DNA of 64,000 nt from Cymbidium sinense. Its lineage: Eukaryota; Streptophyta; Magnoliopsida; Asparagales; Orchidaceae. This document shows, piece by piece, positions 1-11,259 of the stretch. The notes under the pieces are model-generated. The model saw only the letters and a list, made by a program, of their open reading frames with translations, ran no database searches and was not told where the DNA came from. The stretch is taken from positions 56,864,266 through 56,928,265 of the forward strand of contig CM038222.1 in assembly GCA_021442155.1 (NCBI GenBank). Direction: 5' to 3'. Within the stretch, counting starts at the first letter, position 1; every line of letters begins with the position of its first letter. Made by a program: the position numbers and the translations under genes.

Positions 1-1287
1 ATTAATAATGTTACACAATCTTTCCACCTCTTTAGTACCTTTTGAGAAACAAATACTAGACTTATCATGGTTAACCTCAAGGCCAGTGTAACTCTGTAAG
101 CTCTCAAGACAGAATTTCAATGAATCAACAGTAGGGCAATCAGCCTTACCAGTCACAAGAAGATCGTCGCAAGAGTAAGTGAGAGATCTTACAAGTCCCA
201 AAGGGGCACTATCAATAAATTTACCTCTCATCAATTAGGCATGAAAAGGTGTCTGCTAGAGTAAAAGATAGGGTGATAAAGGGCACCCTTAAGACCATTG
301 TTAGATGAAAAGTAACCTTTAACTTCTCCATTAAGAGTAATGGAACGAACATCGATTATGCAAGCCTTCACCCAGTTAATAAATCTGGGTGGAAACCCAA
401 GAGAATGTAGCCTGTGTAAAAGAGCTTTCCTATTAATAGAATCAAAAGCCTTCCTGAGGTCAAGTTTAGCAAGAAAGCCACCACTGTTTTGAGACAATTC
501 ATGACAAATTTCATAGGCCATAGTAATATTATCAGAAATGTCCCTCCCTTTGATGAATGCAGATTGAGCTTGATGAATTAATAAGGGGAGAACCTTCTTA
601 AGTCTAAAGGCAAGAGTTTTTGCAATGACTTTATAAAAAGTATTACAAAGAGATATGGGCCTATAATCAGATAATGAATTGGAGTGCTTAACTTTGGGGA
701 TCAATGTAATCAAGGTGTGTTTCAACCGATTAGGAAGCTTCTGAAATTTGAAAAAGTGATGAGAAGCCTTTAAAAAAGTTTTACCAGTTACCTCCCAAGT
801 AGCAGAAGAACTTAGAATTAAACCCATCCATCCGAGATTTGTTCTCACTATTAAGAGCATTAAGAATTTCGATGAATATCACTTCGCTTTGAGCAAGATT
901 GACGAGAGAGTTCCCAATAGGGAGATCCCGATATGAAAGAATCGAGGTTGTCTTATTGAAGAGAGATGAGTAATACCGCGATTTCTTCAATTAAATCCTG
1001 ATCATTCAACAACCCATTATCAGTGGAGAGTTCTCTAATGCAGTTGGAACTATGCCTTTCCTTAATAGAGAAATAAAGAAACTTAAGATCATCATCGAGG
1101 ATGTTAGCCAATGAGCCTTAGCTCTCTTCACCCAAGAAGTTTCCATTTGAAGAAGAGAATGATAAGAATCTTTAATTGCTTTAGCTTCAACCATAAGTCG
1201 CATATTATTAGGATCCCTTTCAATTTTACCAAGGATGTCAAGTTGATTCCTTTTAGCTTCATCTAACTTTATTTGCGAGAATAACAT
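1..1287 (-). pseudogene. LINE ORF2 reverse transcriptase domain (broken)
   Basis: Minus-strand translation gives the classic non-LTR RT blocks in order: SLSDYRPISLCNTFYKVIAK, HQAQSAFIKGRDISDN, AKLDLRKAFDSINR (first catalytic Asp), GFPPRFINWVKACI, then a frameshifted GLKxG block near 290. A further shift leads into the catalytic box, which reads TYSCDDLLVTGK near 160-180: the two aspartates are kept but the usual F/Y-A before them is S-C. Upstream, 781-1287 holds the linker between endonuclease and RT (MLFSQIKLDEAKRNQLDILG region). At least three frame changes make it non-functional. In an intact element this enzyme would prime reverse transcription on nicked target DNA. Confidence 0.88.
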
Positions 1288-1289
1288 TT

Positions 1290-2015
1290 CATTGAATCCT
1301 TAAGAGCGCTTGACATTGGAAAGCTTGTTAGCTTAACAAAATTGGATCCCCAACCGCAAAGATCTTCCAAGCCTCTCTAGTAACATCCAAAAAGTCGGGT
1401 GAAAGTACCCAATAATTTTTAAACATAAAGCGGGTAATCCGTCATATGTAAGAACAAGGGAGAGTGATCCGAAAGCGGGGTAACTTTGTAAAAGAGGAGG
1501 AAATTGTTCCAACCAACAAACATTGCAAAGAGCCCATCAATTTTCGAAAAATAGGGTTATTAATTTGTTGATTGGATATTAAATCTCAGATATCAAATAA
1601 ATCTGATAATCTACTTGCACAACAATTAAAGATGATCAACCAAGGATAATTAGTAATTAGTTAAAAGAATCAAGAGATCAATATATAAATACAAGTCAAA
1701 GGAAGACCAACACATATAACATCACCATGAATGAATTGATTAGAGACAACCCGGGCACAAAATCAATAGAACACCATTTAATCCATATCCACCAATGCAG
1801 AGTCAAAATTAGAACGGTTTCATATGGAAACATGGAAAACTTACATAGCGAAAGGATTTAGAGATGTAGCTGATTTTTGTTTCCAAGAGGCAAACCAAAT
1901 CCAAACTAAAATCTTTCATGAGTCTTTTGCAATCCAAAATTACCCTCGCACTAGGCCCCTAACATTCCAACTTCCTATAATCGGAAGGTCATTGAGAAGA
2001 AGAGGAAGAGGAGGG
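1290..2015 (-). pseudogene. LINE ORF2 AP-endonuclease domain (heavily decayed)
   Basis: Read on the minus strand, fragments of an exonuclease-endonuclease-phosphatase domain can be picked out. The start motif SWNVRGL is near 1985, followed by LDLVCLLETKI near 1915, a weak NYPWLII stretch near 1640, and the C-terminal LSDHSPLFLTYDG near 1440-1475, which is the SDHSP motif of L1 endonucleases. Many stops and frame changes separate them. In live elements this domain nicks target DNA. No long ORF survives, so the call rests on motif order and on its position between ORF1 and RT. Confidence 0.72.
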
Positions 2016-2170
2016 TTTTACCCTTTTGTTTTACTTTTACTTGGAGATAGCCAAAAAAGAACTTACTTTCGGGTCCTCACCATAATGGTTATTAGTAGCC
2101 AAGTGGTGTGCATCATTACCCGTAGGTAGCCCAAGGGAGGTGTGTCTGTTTGGGTGATGAAGCAGAGGAT

Positions 2171-3179
2171 CTAGTCACCACACCTTGGGAGGAAAAGAGC
2201 GGTCGACTCAAGAACCTCCTCAGAGTGAGAGGAGGCAACCTCATGACCTGAAACAAGAGGAGAAGAAGGAGAGGAAATGAGGTTTAAATCAGAAGGAAGC
2301 TTACCCAGTGAAGTCTCAGTAACATCCCCCTCTACCCGATTCCCAAAATCCTCCTCTAAGATCTCTCCTTGTTCAGCCAAGACAGAGAAGTTGTTAGCAA
2401 TATCCAAGGAAACTTCCTGTTGGTTCCGACTCCTTCCCCTAGTTGAAGCACTGATAATTGTTGGCTTATGAGTTGGGGCTTTATTCTTAGGACAAGAGGT
2501 TTCGTGTGTGTAAAGCATTATTACACGCTGACCGGTTTCCAATCGTAAAACCGGTTGGTCGATCTTCTTGCCGTTCAAATTGATCGGGATAGAATCGATA
2601 TCAGGTGGTATTGATCACACCGAGCACGGCAAAGGTAATACGTGCTTTTGAAGTCGTTAGATTATCAGCACTAACCCCTATCATACTCCCCATCTTAGAG
2701 AATCGTGCTCGTTCCAACAAGAGGATAATTAGGCGGTTTGATCCACAAAGGAATATCATTTTGATCTTTGGATGGACGGAAATCCCAAGTCCATTTTGAA
2801 ATATAAATGGCCGAGAAGCAAGGTCCCTCATGCCAAACCAATTGTAGTCTTCCACACATGAGAATTTGAAGAGGAAATAGTCACCTTCAAGGGAGAGCAA
2901 CTCAAAGGTCCCTTTAAACCTCCACTTCTTCCTAACCGCCAAAAGAGACCCGTAATAGGCTTTTCCTATGGCATGACCGACCGGATAAATTCCACTCCCT
3001 TTGACCTTCGAGCAAATCTTCCTAAAAGGAAACCTCAAGAAACCGGGAATGAAAGATAAAGGAAATTCCCTCTTTCTCTCGAGCCAACAATTCCTTCCAA
3101 TTGCAAGGACCCATAGCCACCAACCACTTCTTTGAGAAGTGGAAGAAAGGGGAGGGAACAATTCACTTGAGGTAGCCAT
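2171..3179 (-). pseudogene. LINE ORF1 with DUF4283-like domain
   Basis: Minus-strand ORF starting with ATG at 3179 (MATSSELFPPLSS). Residues about 60-135 hold a DUF4283-type pattern as found in plant L1 ORF1 proteins: GxAIGKAYYG, KWRFKGTFELLSLEGDYFLF, then SRPFIFQNGLG. A frame change near 2760 and a break near 2590 separate it from the C-terminal half (MNGKKIDQPVLRLETGQRV to about 2171). That half is hydrophilic, and I could not find the CCHC knuckle that often follows. The product would be an RNA-binding chaperone of the LINE particle. It lies directly upstream of the endonuclease remnant, as expected for ORF1. Confidence 0.72.
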
Positions 3180-3413
3180 TAGAAATTAATCTCTGAGAAA
3201 AAGAACCACCCAGGCAAGAAGCCTGAGGTCGAGGGCAAGTGGGAGGGAAAAGCAAGGGAGAGATTGGATGTTAAGGAGAGGTAGAGAGGAGAAGGAAGAA
3301 GAAGCCGGCAAGGAGCAGAAGAAAAACCCTAACCTCATGGACCTGCTTTTCTGTGATTTCTTTCCAGAAAGTGGTCTTTCGCAGCTTACTTCCTTTAGAA
3401 TTCAATGTAGTCG

Positions 3414-3418
<5 letters not shown>

Positions 3419-3465
<47 letters not shown>
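3419..3465. repeat. (CT)n microsatellite
   Basis: About 23 perfect CT dinucleotides, between the LINE leader and the possible Copia remnant. Confidence 0.97.
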
Positions 3466-3468
<3 letters not shown>

Positions 3469-3539
3469 GGATGCAAGATTCTCCGATCATCACGATAATT
3501 GCATGATTTAGCTAATTTATTTTAATTATTAGTTTTATT

Positions 3540-4160
3540 TTAAGATAATTAATTTTTAATTTTACAATAGTGGTTTTGAGATAATGTCTTCGATTAATCT
3601 TAAATATTTAAAAGAGAATAACGGTCAGAATTATGATAATTGCAATGGGTGATGATATTTCATTCCATGAGACCGATGTGGCAAGGAATGTAATTGATTT
3701 TAAATGGCCATCCTAAGAGATTATTTCTAAGATAAAAATCATGTATATAAATAAATATCATAAATTGAAAGTAGCATAAGAGATTATTTCTGAGAAGAAT
3801 TTGGACAGGAAAAAAAATGAGAGGGTCTATCTCTCAATTTAAATAATTCTACCTATGTAATTTGAGAATTAAAAAAAGAAAAGCCCTTCGAGATAAGTTG
3901 ACTTGAATAGGGGGAGACATTGTTATGATTGTAGAAGTTTTAAAGTGTTAAGAGTTATTACTTATTATCAAAGATGATATGTGTTAGATTAATGGATGCG
4001 CTAATTTGGTTGACGAAGAATAGTTAATTTGATTATCTTTATATGGTATTAGATTGACAAATCAAATGTTGGATGTTAGTAGTTCACGAACATCAAATGT
4101 CGATCACAAGTATGCATCGAAACGCGTTGATGGGGAGTATCAGAATGTAAGTGATAATGA
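3540..4160 (+). mobile_element. Possible internally deleted Copia-type LTR element
   Basis: Weak but ordered signals. TGGTTTTGAGAT at about 3571-3582 resembles the Copia initiator-Met primer site TGGTATCAGAGC, and an ATG directly after opens MSSINLKYLKENNGQNYDN, similar to the start of Copia gag. A KALRDKLT stretch near 3880 resembles the end of the Copia RNase H region. AATAGGGGGAGACAT (near 3908) looks like a polypurine tract, followed by TGTTATGATTG, a possible 3' LTR start near 3923. No LTR pair was confirmed. The alternative is chance similarity in AT-rich DNA. Confidence 0.28.
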
Positions 4161-5865
4161 AAAATCATTTTAATTGTTCTACTAAGATAAGAGGAGATTT
4201 AATGATCAAGATGGTAGATGGTGAGTATTTTGGTGAAGGGTTGGCATCACATCTTAGATGTAATGGGAAAAACTTAAAGTCAATAGATGGAAGGCAATTT
4301 GCTTTGTTATTCATTGAATAGAAGGGGAGACAAGACAAGTGGGGAAATGAACATCAAATGTCGATAGTTGGGCATTGAACATCAATTGTGGGAAGGTGTC
4401 AATTAATGGTTGACTTGTAACATCATAAATCATGTGATGATAGGCGCTATATTCATTGTTCTTATGATAGAAAAAAAAGGCCGAGCAACCGATGAGATGC
4501 ATGTTAGACAATGACAATTGATGAATATTGAATGCTACTCATTGGTAGCATCGAACACACATTAATAGGAAATGCCATCGATTGTAGATAGAAAACTTAA
4601 TCAATATTCATTATAAATTGAATTGGGTGACCAAAAGATGAATATTATGCATATGTGATTAGCAAACATTGAATATTGATGTGGGCAAGCAATGATCGAT
4701 GATCAAAGAGGAATCTTAGAAATCAAGTGATAGTGACCTAGTGTACTTGTTATAATATCAGGTGACTCGATTATTAGGAAGATAGATATCAACATCAATT
4801 ACTAATATGCATCAAATTAATCATTAGCAAGCATTATATGACATTCGATGGAGAACGATATGTGTCAACTGATAATATATGATCAATTCTATCATCAAAT
4901 TAATCAAATTAATCATTAGCAAGTATTATATGATATTACATCAGTCACTACCATTAACAATGATGCATGTTGCTGCAATATATTATATCACTGTAATGAT
5001 AGATTCAGATTTCTATGCAGCTTAACTTGGCATTTCTCCAAGATCTGTAATTTGCACAATTGTTCACTGAAAATTGTACATAAAAGTTCCTCTCTCTACC
5101 TCAATGCATTACTAGAGTATGTTAAATTAATCAGCCAATTAGCATAAATTACAAGGCATCATAATAATCATTATCATCAATTACAAGTCATTAGTGAAAA
5201 TCATCATTAGAATGATTTGAACCAGTTAGTTTTAAAAAATACAACCTGCTCATCAAAGCAAAGATGAAGAATGTGTGAGGGAGGCAAGTGGCCTCTCCCT
5301 CTCCTTCATATCTCCATCATTCTTTCTCTATCATCAAAAATAAAAAATAAAAAATAATAGAAGAAGCCCTCTCATTCCAAAATGCATTGAAAAAATTGTG
5401 ATCTTATCTCAGTTCAGTACTAAAAACAATACAATCTCACTAAGTCATGAATGCATTAGAAAACTGCATTCCATATAGCACTTTCACTTTTGCCGCATCG
5501 TTGATGAACCTCTTTAATCCTTTCAGACTTGATGCCTCCCAAATGAATGAGGCTATAGAAAGGTTTCTAGTGATTTCCATACTAAAATATTAAATGTTTA
5601 GTTGAATTAATTCAAGGAAAAAGAGGTTGTGTGGTACTTAAATAGTTGATTGTGAGCATCCAATGAATACAAAAAAGAAGGTACAGAAAGCCACCTTCTA
5701 TGATAGAATGGCTAAGAAACCATTGGAACTTCTAAAAGTAATGGTTCAAGTTTAGCGATGATTGAGAAGATAGTTCGTAAATATCATTGATCAATAATGG
5801 AAATCAACAAGAAATAAACTCCAACTTCCATAAACTTCAACTGTAGTATAGTTTCAGAAACTACA
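4161..5865. repeat. Left flank of duplicated locus, copy 1
   Basis: About 1.7 kb without a gene that I can recognise, AT-rich. It is repeated at 51881-53925 with roughly 4 percent mismatch by eye over the part I compared, plus indels. Copy 1 lacks about 240 bases present near 52620-52880, and the long AAT run of copy 2 is here only a short A-rich stretch near 5335. In both copies the flank ends at the same base in front of a Tat LTR beginning TGTT(G/A)ACC. The shared insertion point argues for duplication after the LTR had inserted. Confidence 0.85.
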
Positions 5866-5934
5866 TGTTGACCTCCATATGTGTGCCATAAGTCAAAGAC
5901 AAGCCTACAAATTGAATTCGATGGATTTAGGAGG

Positions 5935-6990
5935 TGACAGTGCGCAAATCGGGGCTCAAAATGCACTGGATGTCACTGAAAATTATTGAAACGACCTATG
6001 ATCGGTGAACGGACTTCACTGTTGCGTTCAGAATGTCAAAATTGATAAGAATATAAGTATTGCAAAATCTAATGAGCAATTGATTAAGCGCTTGAGCTAT
6101 CAAAGTGTCGAGCATATCGGAGTCGGTAAGCGATATCCAACGACCTCGTTAAAAAAAAATTGATCACGTCGTTAGACTCGAAACATCAAAAACTATCAAA
6201 TGAGACTGTCCGCGCTCAATTCATTCGAGTCTGTGCAAGTGTCGAATGATTTAAAATGACAATGCGCAAATTGAGACTGAAACGCACTAGACGTCACCAA
6301 AATAAACTCAAATGACCTCCGATCGACGAACGGACTTTGTCATCACGTTTAGAACATCGAAAATTAATCATAATATAAATATTACATGACTTGATGATCA
6401 ACTGATTAAGCGCTCGAGTCGTGAACATGCTTGCATACATATCGAAGTTAGGAGGCACCGAAGCATGCCAAATGACCCCCATTCGCAAAATTTGATTGCT
6501 TTGTTAGCTTCAAAATGTCAAAATATATCAAATGAGACTATCTGCTCTCAATTTAGACAAGTTTATGGAAATGTCGAATGATTTGAAGTGACAATGCGCA
6601 AGTCGAGGCTGAAATGCACTGGACGTCTCTGAAAATGGTCGAAATGACCTTTGATCGATAAACAGATTTTTCCATCGTATTCAGAATGTTGAAATTGGTT
6701 TGGACATAAATATTGTATAACTTAATAATCAATCGATCAAGCGCTCAAGTCGTTAACGCATTTGCACGCTTATCGAGGTCAGGAGGCACCGATGAACATC
6801 AAACAACCTCTGTAAGTAAAATTGATCGTGACATTGGTTTTGAAACATCAAAATCAATCAAGTAAGAATATTCACACTCAATTCGGATGAGTCTACATGA
6901 ATGTCGAACCGGTTACACGCATTTTGAGCTGAAATGGGCTCAATTTGACGCTGACTTGAACCAAAAATTGACATTGCTAAAACGGACAAC
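5935..6990 (+). repeat. Tandem 325-330-bp subrepeats in the U3 region of LTR1
   Basis: Units begin with a conserved GACA(G/A)TGCGCAAATCG-type phrase at about 5936, 6259 and 6590, with a degenerate fourth start near 6910. The same array occurs in LTR3 (about 38240-39000), LTR4 (54008, 54336, 54664 and a partial unit) and, inverted, in 10493-11243 and 28400-29285. Confidence 0.85.
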
Positions 6991-7000
6991 GTCGTATATA

Positions 7001-7008
<8 letters not shown>

Positions 7009-7086
<78 letters not shown>
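7009..7086. repeat. (TA)n microsatellite in LTR1
   Basis: About 39 TA units just before TGATTATCTAATC, the same LTR position as the TA tract in LTR3 at 39006-39106. Confidence 0.97.
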
Positions 7087-7087
<1 letters not shown>

Positions 7088-7786
7088 ATTATCTAATCTG
7101 GCTTAAAACTCAATTTAAAGATGATTACTTAGTGCTTAACCGCTCCTCCCCACCCCAATTTATTTTCGCTTTTGATCAATGCAAAAAAGAAAAAGAAAAA
7201 GGGGAATGGTTCCTCTCCCTCCATTTCAATTCTCTTCTCTCCCATTTTGTCACGCTTTGTAATTTTTTCCCTATCCGCTCAATTTTGTCTCAGATCCCGC
7301 CCAATCCCACTCCACTCAGGTTTTCCCCATAGCTCGAAATCAGACCGCCAACCCATTTATCTGCTCAGCAATCTCCGTTTCCCACAAAGCCTCCACAACC
7401 ATGCCAGCCATTTCCATGGCACATCCATCCCTCTCAGAAGTTTTCACAGACTGACGACTCCATATCCATCCTATCTTGTCAGACGCTTTTCGGCTTCCAC
7501 AACCAAGCTCACTCTGTCCCATGTATTTTGTATTGCAGTATCGTGCCAACTCAGATCCGCTGTCTCTGTGATTGCCTCAACTCATGCTCACTCTCCACTC
7601 AGAAGGCTGTTTGGTGGTTCGCTCAGACCCAGAGCCATCCTCTCTGCCGGCTTTCACCATTCGGGATCATGTCCAATCCCAAGCTAACCCACTAGCCACA
7701 GAACCGCCACAACCACCATGTCCACTGCCCGCAGACGACTTCCGCAGCCCTCAACCCGTCCCATTTTTGCTTCACCGCAAACTGGA

Positions 7787-8065
7787 GAAGAACATCATCA
7801 AGACGCGAATTGTGCTCTCGATTTCTGGCTTTATACTCCTCGCTTTAGCCTTCCAACCTTCGCTTTACTGTAAACAAGGGAAGAACATCATCAAGAGGTA
7901 AATTTTTCTTTCGGTTTCCGGCGTCGCACTCCTCGCTTTAGCCTTCCAACCTTCACTTCGTCGTAAACTGGGGAAGAACATCATCAAGAGGCGAATTCTT
8001 CTTTCAATTTTCGGCATTGCACTTCTCACTTTAGCCTTCAATTTTCCACTTTTTCACAAACCTCG
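7787..8065 (+). repeat. Three tandem 93-bp repeats in LTR1
   Basis: Units start with GAAGAACATCATCAAGA at 7787, 7880 and 7973; the first two are exactly 93 bases. Diverged versions occur at the same place in LTR3 (about 39730-39960), LTR4 (about 55820-56040) and, inverted, near 21975-22270. Confidence 0.85.
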
Positions 8066-10492
8066 CTCCTTGCATACCCAACCTTGTTCCCTTGCCGAGC
8101 ATTACAGTGCGCCAAAAAATGAGTCAAAACATGTGGGATCTGTGAATGAATATATGTATATACATGCTTGTGTTTCTTTGGAAGTTTGAATGCCTCGTTG
8201 TGCTCAAGATAGTGCGACGAGATGAAAAATAGGTTATGGTGTCGCAAGACACCGCCCATTTTGCTCAAGATGGTGTACCGAGTAAGCCAACACGTAAACG
8301 CCCCTGCGTCAAAAATTTAGTCTAATTTCTAGACTTAGAAAAAAAAGGGAAGAAATATATATTGTATCATTGTATGTCTTCTTTCAGTCTAAAGGCATCG
8401 CCCCTACTCAAGAGGGCGGACGAGATGAAAACTCACGCGTGTGAAGACACCACGCTTCAAGAGGGCATATCGAGTGAGCCAAAACACCCCCGGTGCAACC
8501 CCCTACACGGGGATGACGCCGGGAGGCTACCGAAATTTAAACTAAAATTCAAGACTTAAACAAATTCAAATGAAAATTACCTAAACTTAAGTTAAACAAA
8601 AGAATATATGATAAATATGAAGATAAATGTTAAATCAAAGAGAAATAGGGGAGAGCCTTTAAAGAAAATTTTGAAAAGAAGAGAACACTCATTTAAAATG
8701 CAAGTAAAATTTGGGGAGGCTAATATTAAACTCACAAACTCTAATAGAAATTCTCTATGGCTTAAATTGAAGTGGTAAAGTGAGTTCTCTTTTTGTATAA
8801 ATTTCTCAAAATTAAACAAGTAATTGGAATTTGGGGGGGGGATAAATACTAAACTCATAACAAACTTATAATAAACTTACAGTCTAAGGAGGAATCCAAA
8901 TTGGGTTTAATAACTCTTATACAAATATGGAGGTAATTACTATGCTAGCTAATAAGCACGAGTAGGGCTAAAGCTATAAACATTGAAATCGACATAACTT
9001 ATCAAAATTGATGTAAATTGAACATAATCAAGTTAGGAGAATTATAAAAACTCAATAAGTAAACTAACTACAAGTAATATGTTAAACTACAATCTAATAT
9101 CAAAATGCCTTCTTTGCCACAGGATTTGTAACTCGTCGTACAAGCAGACAGAAGGTGATACTAAAGAAAAATCTATAAAAGCATAGGGCTTCCTTGATCA
9201 AATTAAGGAATTTCATTCTAATTATGATTTTCAAAATTAATGATTTTATTAATTAGATGAAATTATTTAAGCTGTAAACACCTGCATGTGCTCGGACATA
9301 GAGATTTCAAGTGCAAATTTTAATGTCTAAAAAGGCTGCATAGGCTAAAGTTGGAATTAGATGAAAATCTAAAATCAATCTCATAACTCATAAATAAAAA
9401 CTGCCTAAACTCTTAAATACACCCGCATGGGCCCCGACACTATGCTGAATGCTTAAATTCAAGTGTTTGAGGATGCTGCGCGGGTTGTTTCTCGATTTAG
9501 TTTTAAGACTGGGTCCGGGTTAACAAAATCTAAAAACCTATAATAAGAGTTTCAAATCAGTAAAATATCTGAGAAAATGATTATGTCATGTGACAGTAGA
9601 TCTATTCCTCTATTAGAAGCTAAACAGAGTTGACAGGATCTAAAGCTCTTAAACATATTCAAATTAATCAATTTTTCAACTCAAATCAAATATCAATCTG
9701 AAACTACTTAAATGAAATTCTATCATTAAAAACTTAAATCAAACTCAATCAATCCACCTTCTGCAATTGTTTGTCGGGGCTGATAAACTAAGAAAACTTT
9801 AGCTGACAAATGAGCCAATGTCAAATCAAGTGTTTTGCTATATTCTCTCTCAATCAATCTTACGCCAGTAAGGACGTGGCCCATGTCCTCTGACTACGTG
9901 GCTTGGACAATAGGCTCCATAGATAAAGTAGTTACGACCAAAGTCCTCTGATCGGGTGGTTTGGCCAACCAGGCTCCATTACATTACGATCATGACCGTA
10001 GCCCATATACTTGATAGGACAAACAACTCTCTGTCAACTAAGGTAGACTTAAGACTGTCTCTTTAGACAAACACCACCCCAGGTCTACAAGAATTTCTTG
10101 GACGACGTAACCCATGTGTTGCTGATGAGGATCCTTCTATTAGGTTGGGTCGACTACCTCCTCTAACTAAATAGATTAGGGACTGCGACTGCCCGAGATG
10201 ACGGAACCATGGGATCTAGATCGGGCACGTCATCATTCCCCCAACCATCCAGTTTAAGTTGAAATGATGAATATCATAATTTTAAGTTCTGAAACTCCAC
10301 ATGTTGCTACTATACACTACACATTTAGCGATCTAATGATTAGCCTTAATTGAAAATTCTCTCTCAATTATTGAGAGGGGTAATTAATTATAGGGGCTTG
10401 CGCCTATAGGTAACTTGGAACCAGATCTAAAGTCCTCACAAAATGAGGGTGAAATCTCTGGGTAGTGTCTTATCTACTATATCATCTGCCTT

Positions 10493-11243
10493 TAGCTCGA
10501 AATGCACATCGCTTCTTTCAACCGCTCAATTTTCATGCAGACTCGTACGAATCGAGCACGAATGGTCTCATTTGATAAAATTTGACATTTCGAAGCCAGT
10601 GGCGTGATCAATTTCATGAACGGAGGTCGTTTAATCCTTGTCGATGCCTCCTGACCTTGATATTTATGCGGACGTGTTGATGACTTGAGCGCTTGATTGG
10701 TTGCTCATCAAGTCATCCAATATTTATACCCTAACTAATTTTGATGTTCTGAATGCGATGGCAAAGTCCGTTCATCAATCAGAGGTCATTTGAGTTGATT
10801 TTAATGACGTCCAGTGCGTTTCAGCTTCGATTTGTATGCTGTCACTTCAAATCACTCAATATTTACACAAACTCATTCGAATTGAACATGGATAGTCTCA
10901 TTTGATAGATTTTGATGTTTCAAAGCTAATTATGCAATCAATTTCATGAATGAAAGTCATTTGATCCTCGTCATAGCTTCTTAACTCTGATATACATATC
11001 GATACATTGATAGCTTGATCGCTTAATCGATTGATCATTAGATTTTGCAATATTTATATTTTGACCAATTTCGATGTTCTGAACGTGATGACGAAGTCCA
11101 TTCATCGATCTGAGATTATTTCGACCATTTTCAATGACATCTAGTGCATTTTGAGCCTCAATTTGTGCACTGTCACCTCCGAAGCCCGTCGAATTTGATT
11201 TGTGGGCTTATCTTGATTTATGATACATATGTGGAGGTCAACA
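10493..11243 (-). mobile_element. Truncated 3' LTR of Tat element A (minus orientation)
   Basis: Minus-strand sequence begins TGTTGACCTCC at 11243, next to a purine-rich tract GTTGAGGGGCATT (11244-11256). It contains about 750 bases of the U3 subrepeat array, then stops abruptly at 10492/10493, where plus-oriented LTR1 begins in the other direction. The junction therefore fuses two LTRs tail to tail, with LTR1's last 90 bases and roughly 3.4 kb of this LTR missing. I see no insertion hallmark at the join. Confidence 0.82.
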
Positions 11244-11259
11244 AATGCCCCTCAACAAA

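Larger units (their letters stand above)
1..3360 (-). mobile_element. L1-type LINE retrotransposon, decayed, cut by left window edge
   Basis: A non-LTR retrotransposon read on the minus strand. From its 5' side it shows a purine/pyrimidine-biased leader (about 3180-3360), an ORF1 with a DUF4283-like block (2171-3179), an AP-type endonuclease remnant (about 1290-2015) and a reverse transcriptase (1-1287). This is the usual ORF1-EN-RT order of plant L1 elements. Every part has frameshifts or stops, so the copy is dead. The RNase H/3' end and poly(A) tail lie beyond base 1. The 5' boundary near 3360 is a guess, based on where the CT-rich leader gives way to other sequence before the microsatellite. 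Confidence 0.85.
5866..10492 (+). mobile_element. Tat-family LTR, plus orientation (LTR1), 3' end missing
   Basis: Starts TGTTGACCTCC, the U3 start defined by the polypurine tracts at 38160-38170 and 63915-63926. It is collinear with LTR3 (38170-42391) and LTR4 (53926-58563). Order inside: three 325-330-bp tandem subrepeats, a TA microsatellite, a GC/CT-rich block (about 7280-7780), three 93-bp repeats, two copies of a CAAGACACC-type module (8150-8500) and an AT-rich tail ending ATCATCTGCCTT. It stops about 90 bases before the CCCACA end seen in LTR3. By eye it resembles LTR4 (about 8 percent different over the stretch compared) more than LTR3, so its original partner is probably not LTR3. 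Confidence 0.85.

Noticed and set aside
1550..1830. Copia LTR insertion inside the LINE (TGTTGATTGGATATTAAA, TATATAAATAC)
   Set aside because: Although LTR-like, the minus-strand reading through this stretch fits the expected endonuclease order without a gap, so no insertion is needed.
1824..2129. Plus-strand ORF of 101 codons
   Set aside because: Shadow of the minus-strand LINE endonuclease remnant (SWNVRGL and LDLVCLLETKI on the other strand).
5935..6990. CRISPR-like or satellite array
   Set aside because: Units of 325-330 bases without spacer structure, confined to the LTR in every copy; ordinary LTR subrepeats in a plant genome.
6887..7096. ORF ending in Ile-Tyr repeats
   Set aside because: Translation of the TA tract in LTR1; the same artefact occurs at 21556-21918, 44761-44973 and 55971-56168.
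7172..7901. Overlapping ORFs in the GC/CT-rich block of LTR1
   Set aside because: All three frames are open because of composition; they are not conserved in the equivalent block of the other LTRs and match no known domain.
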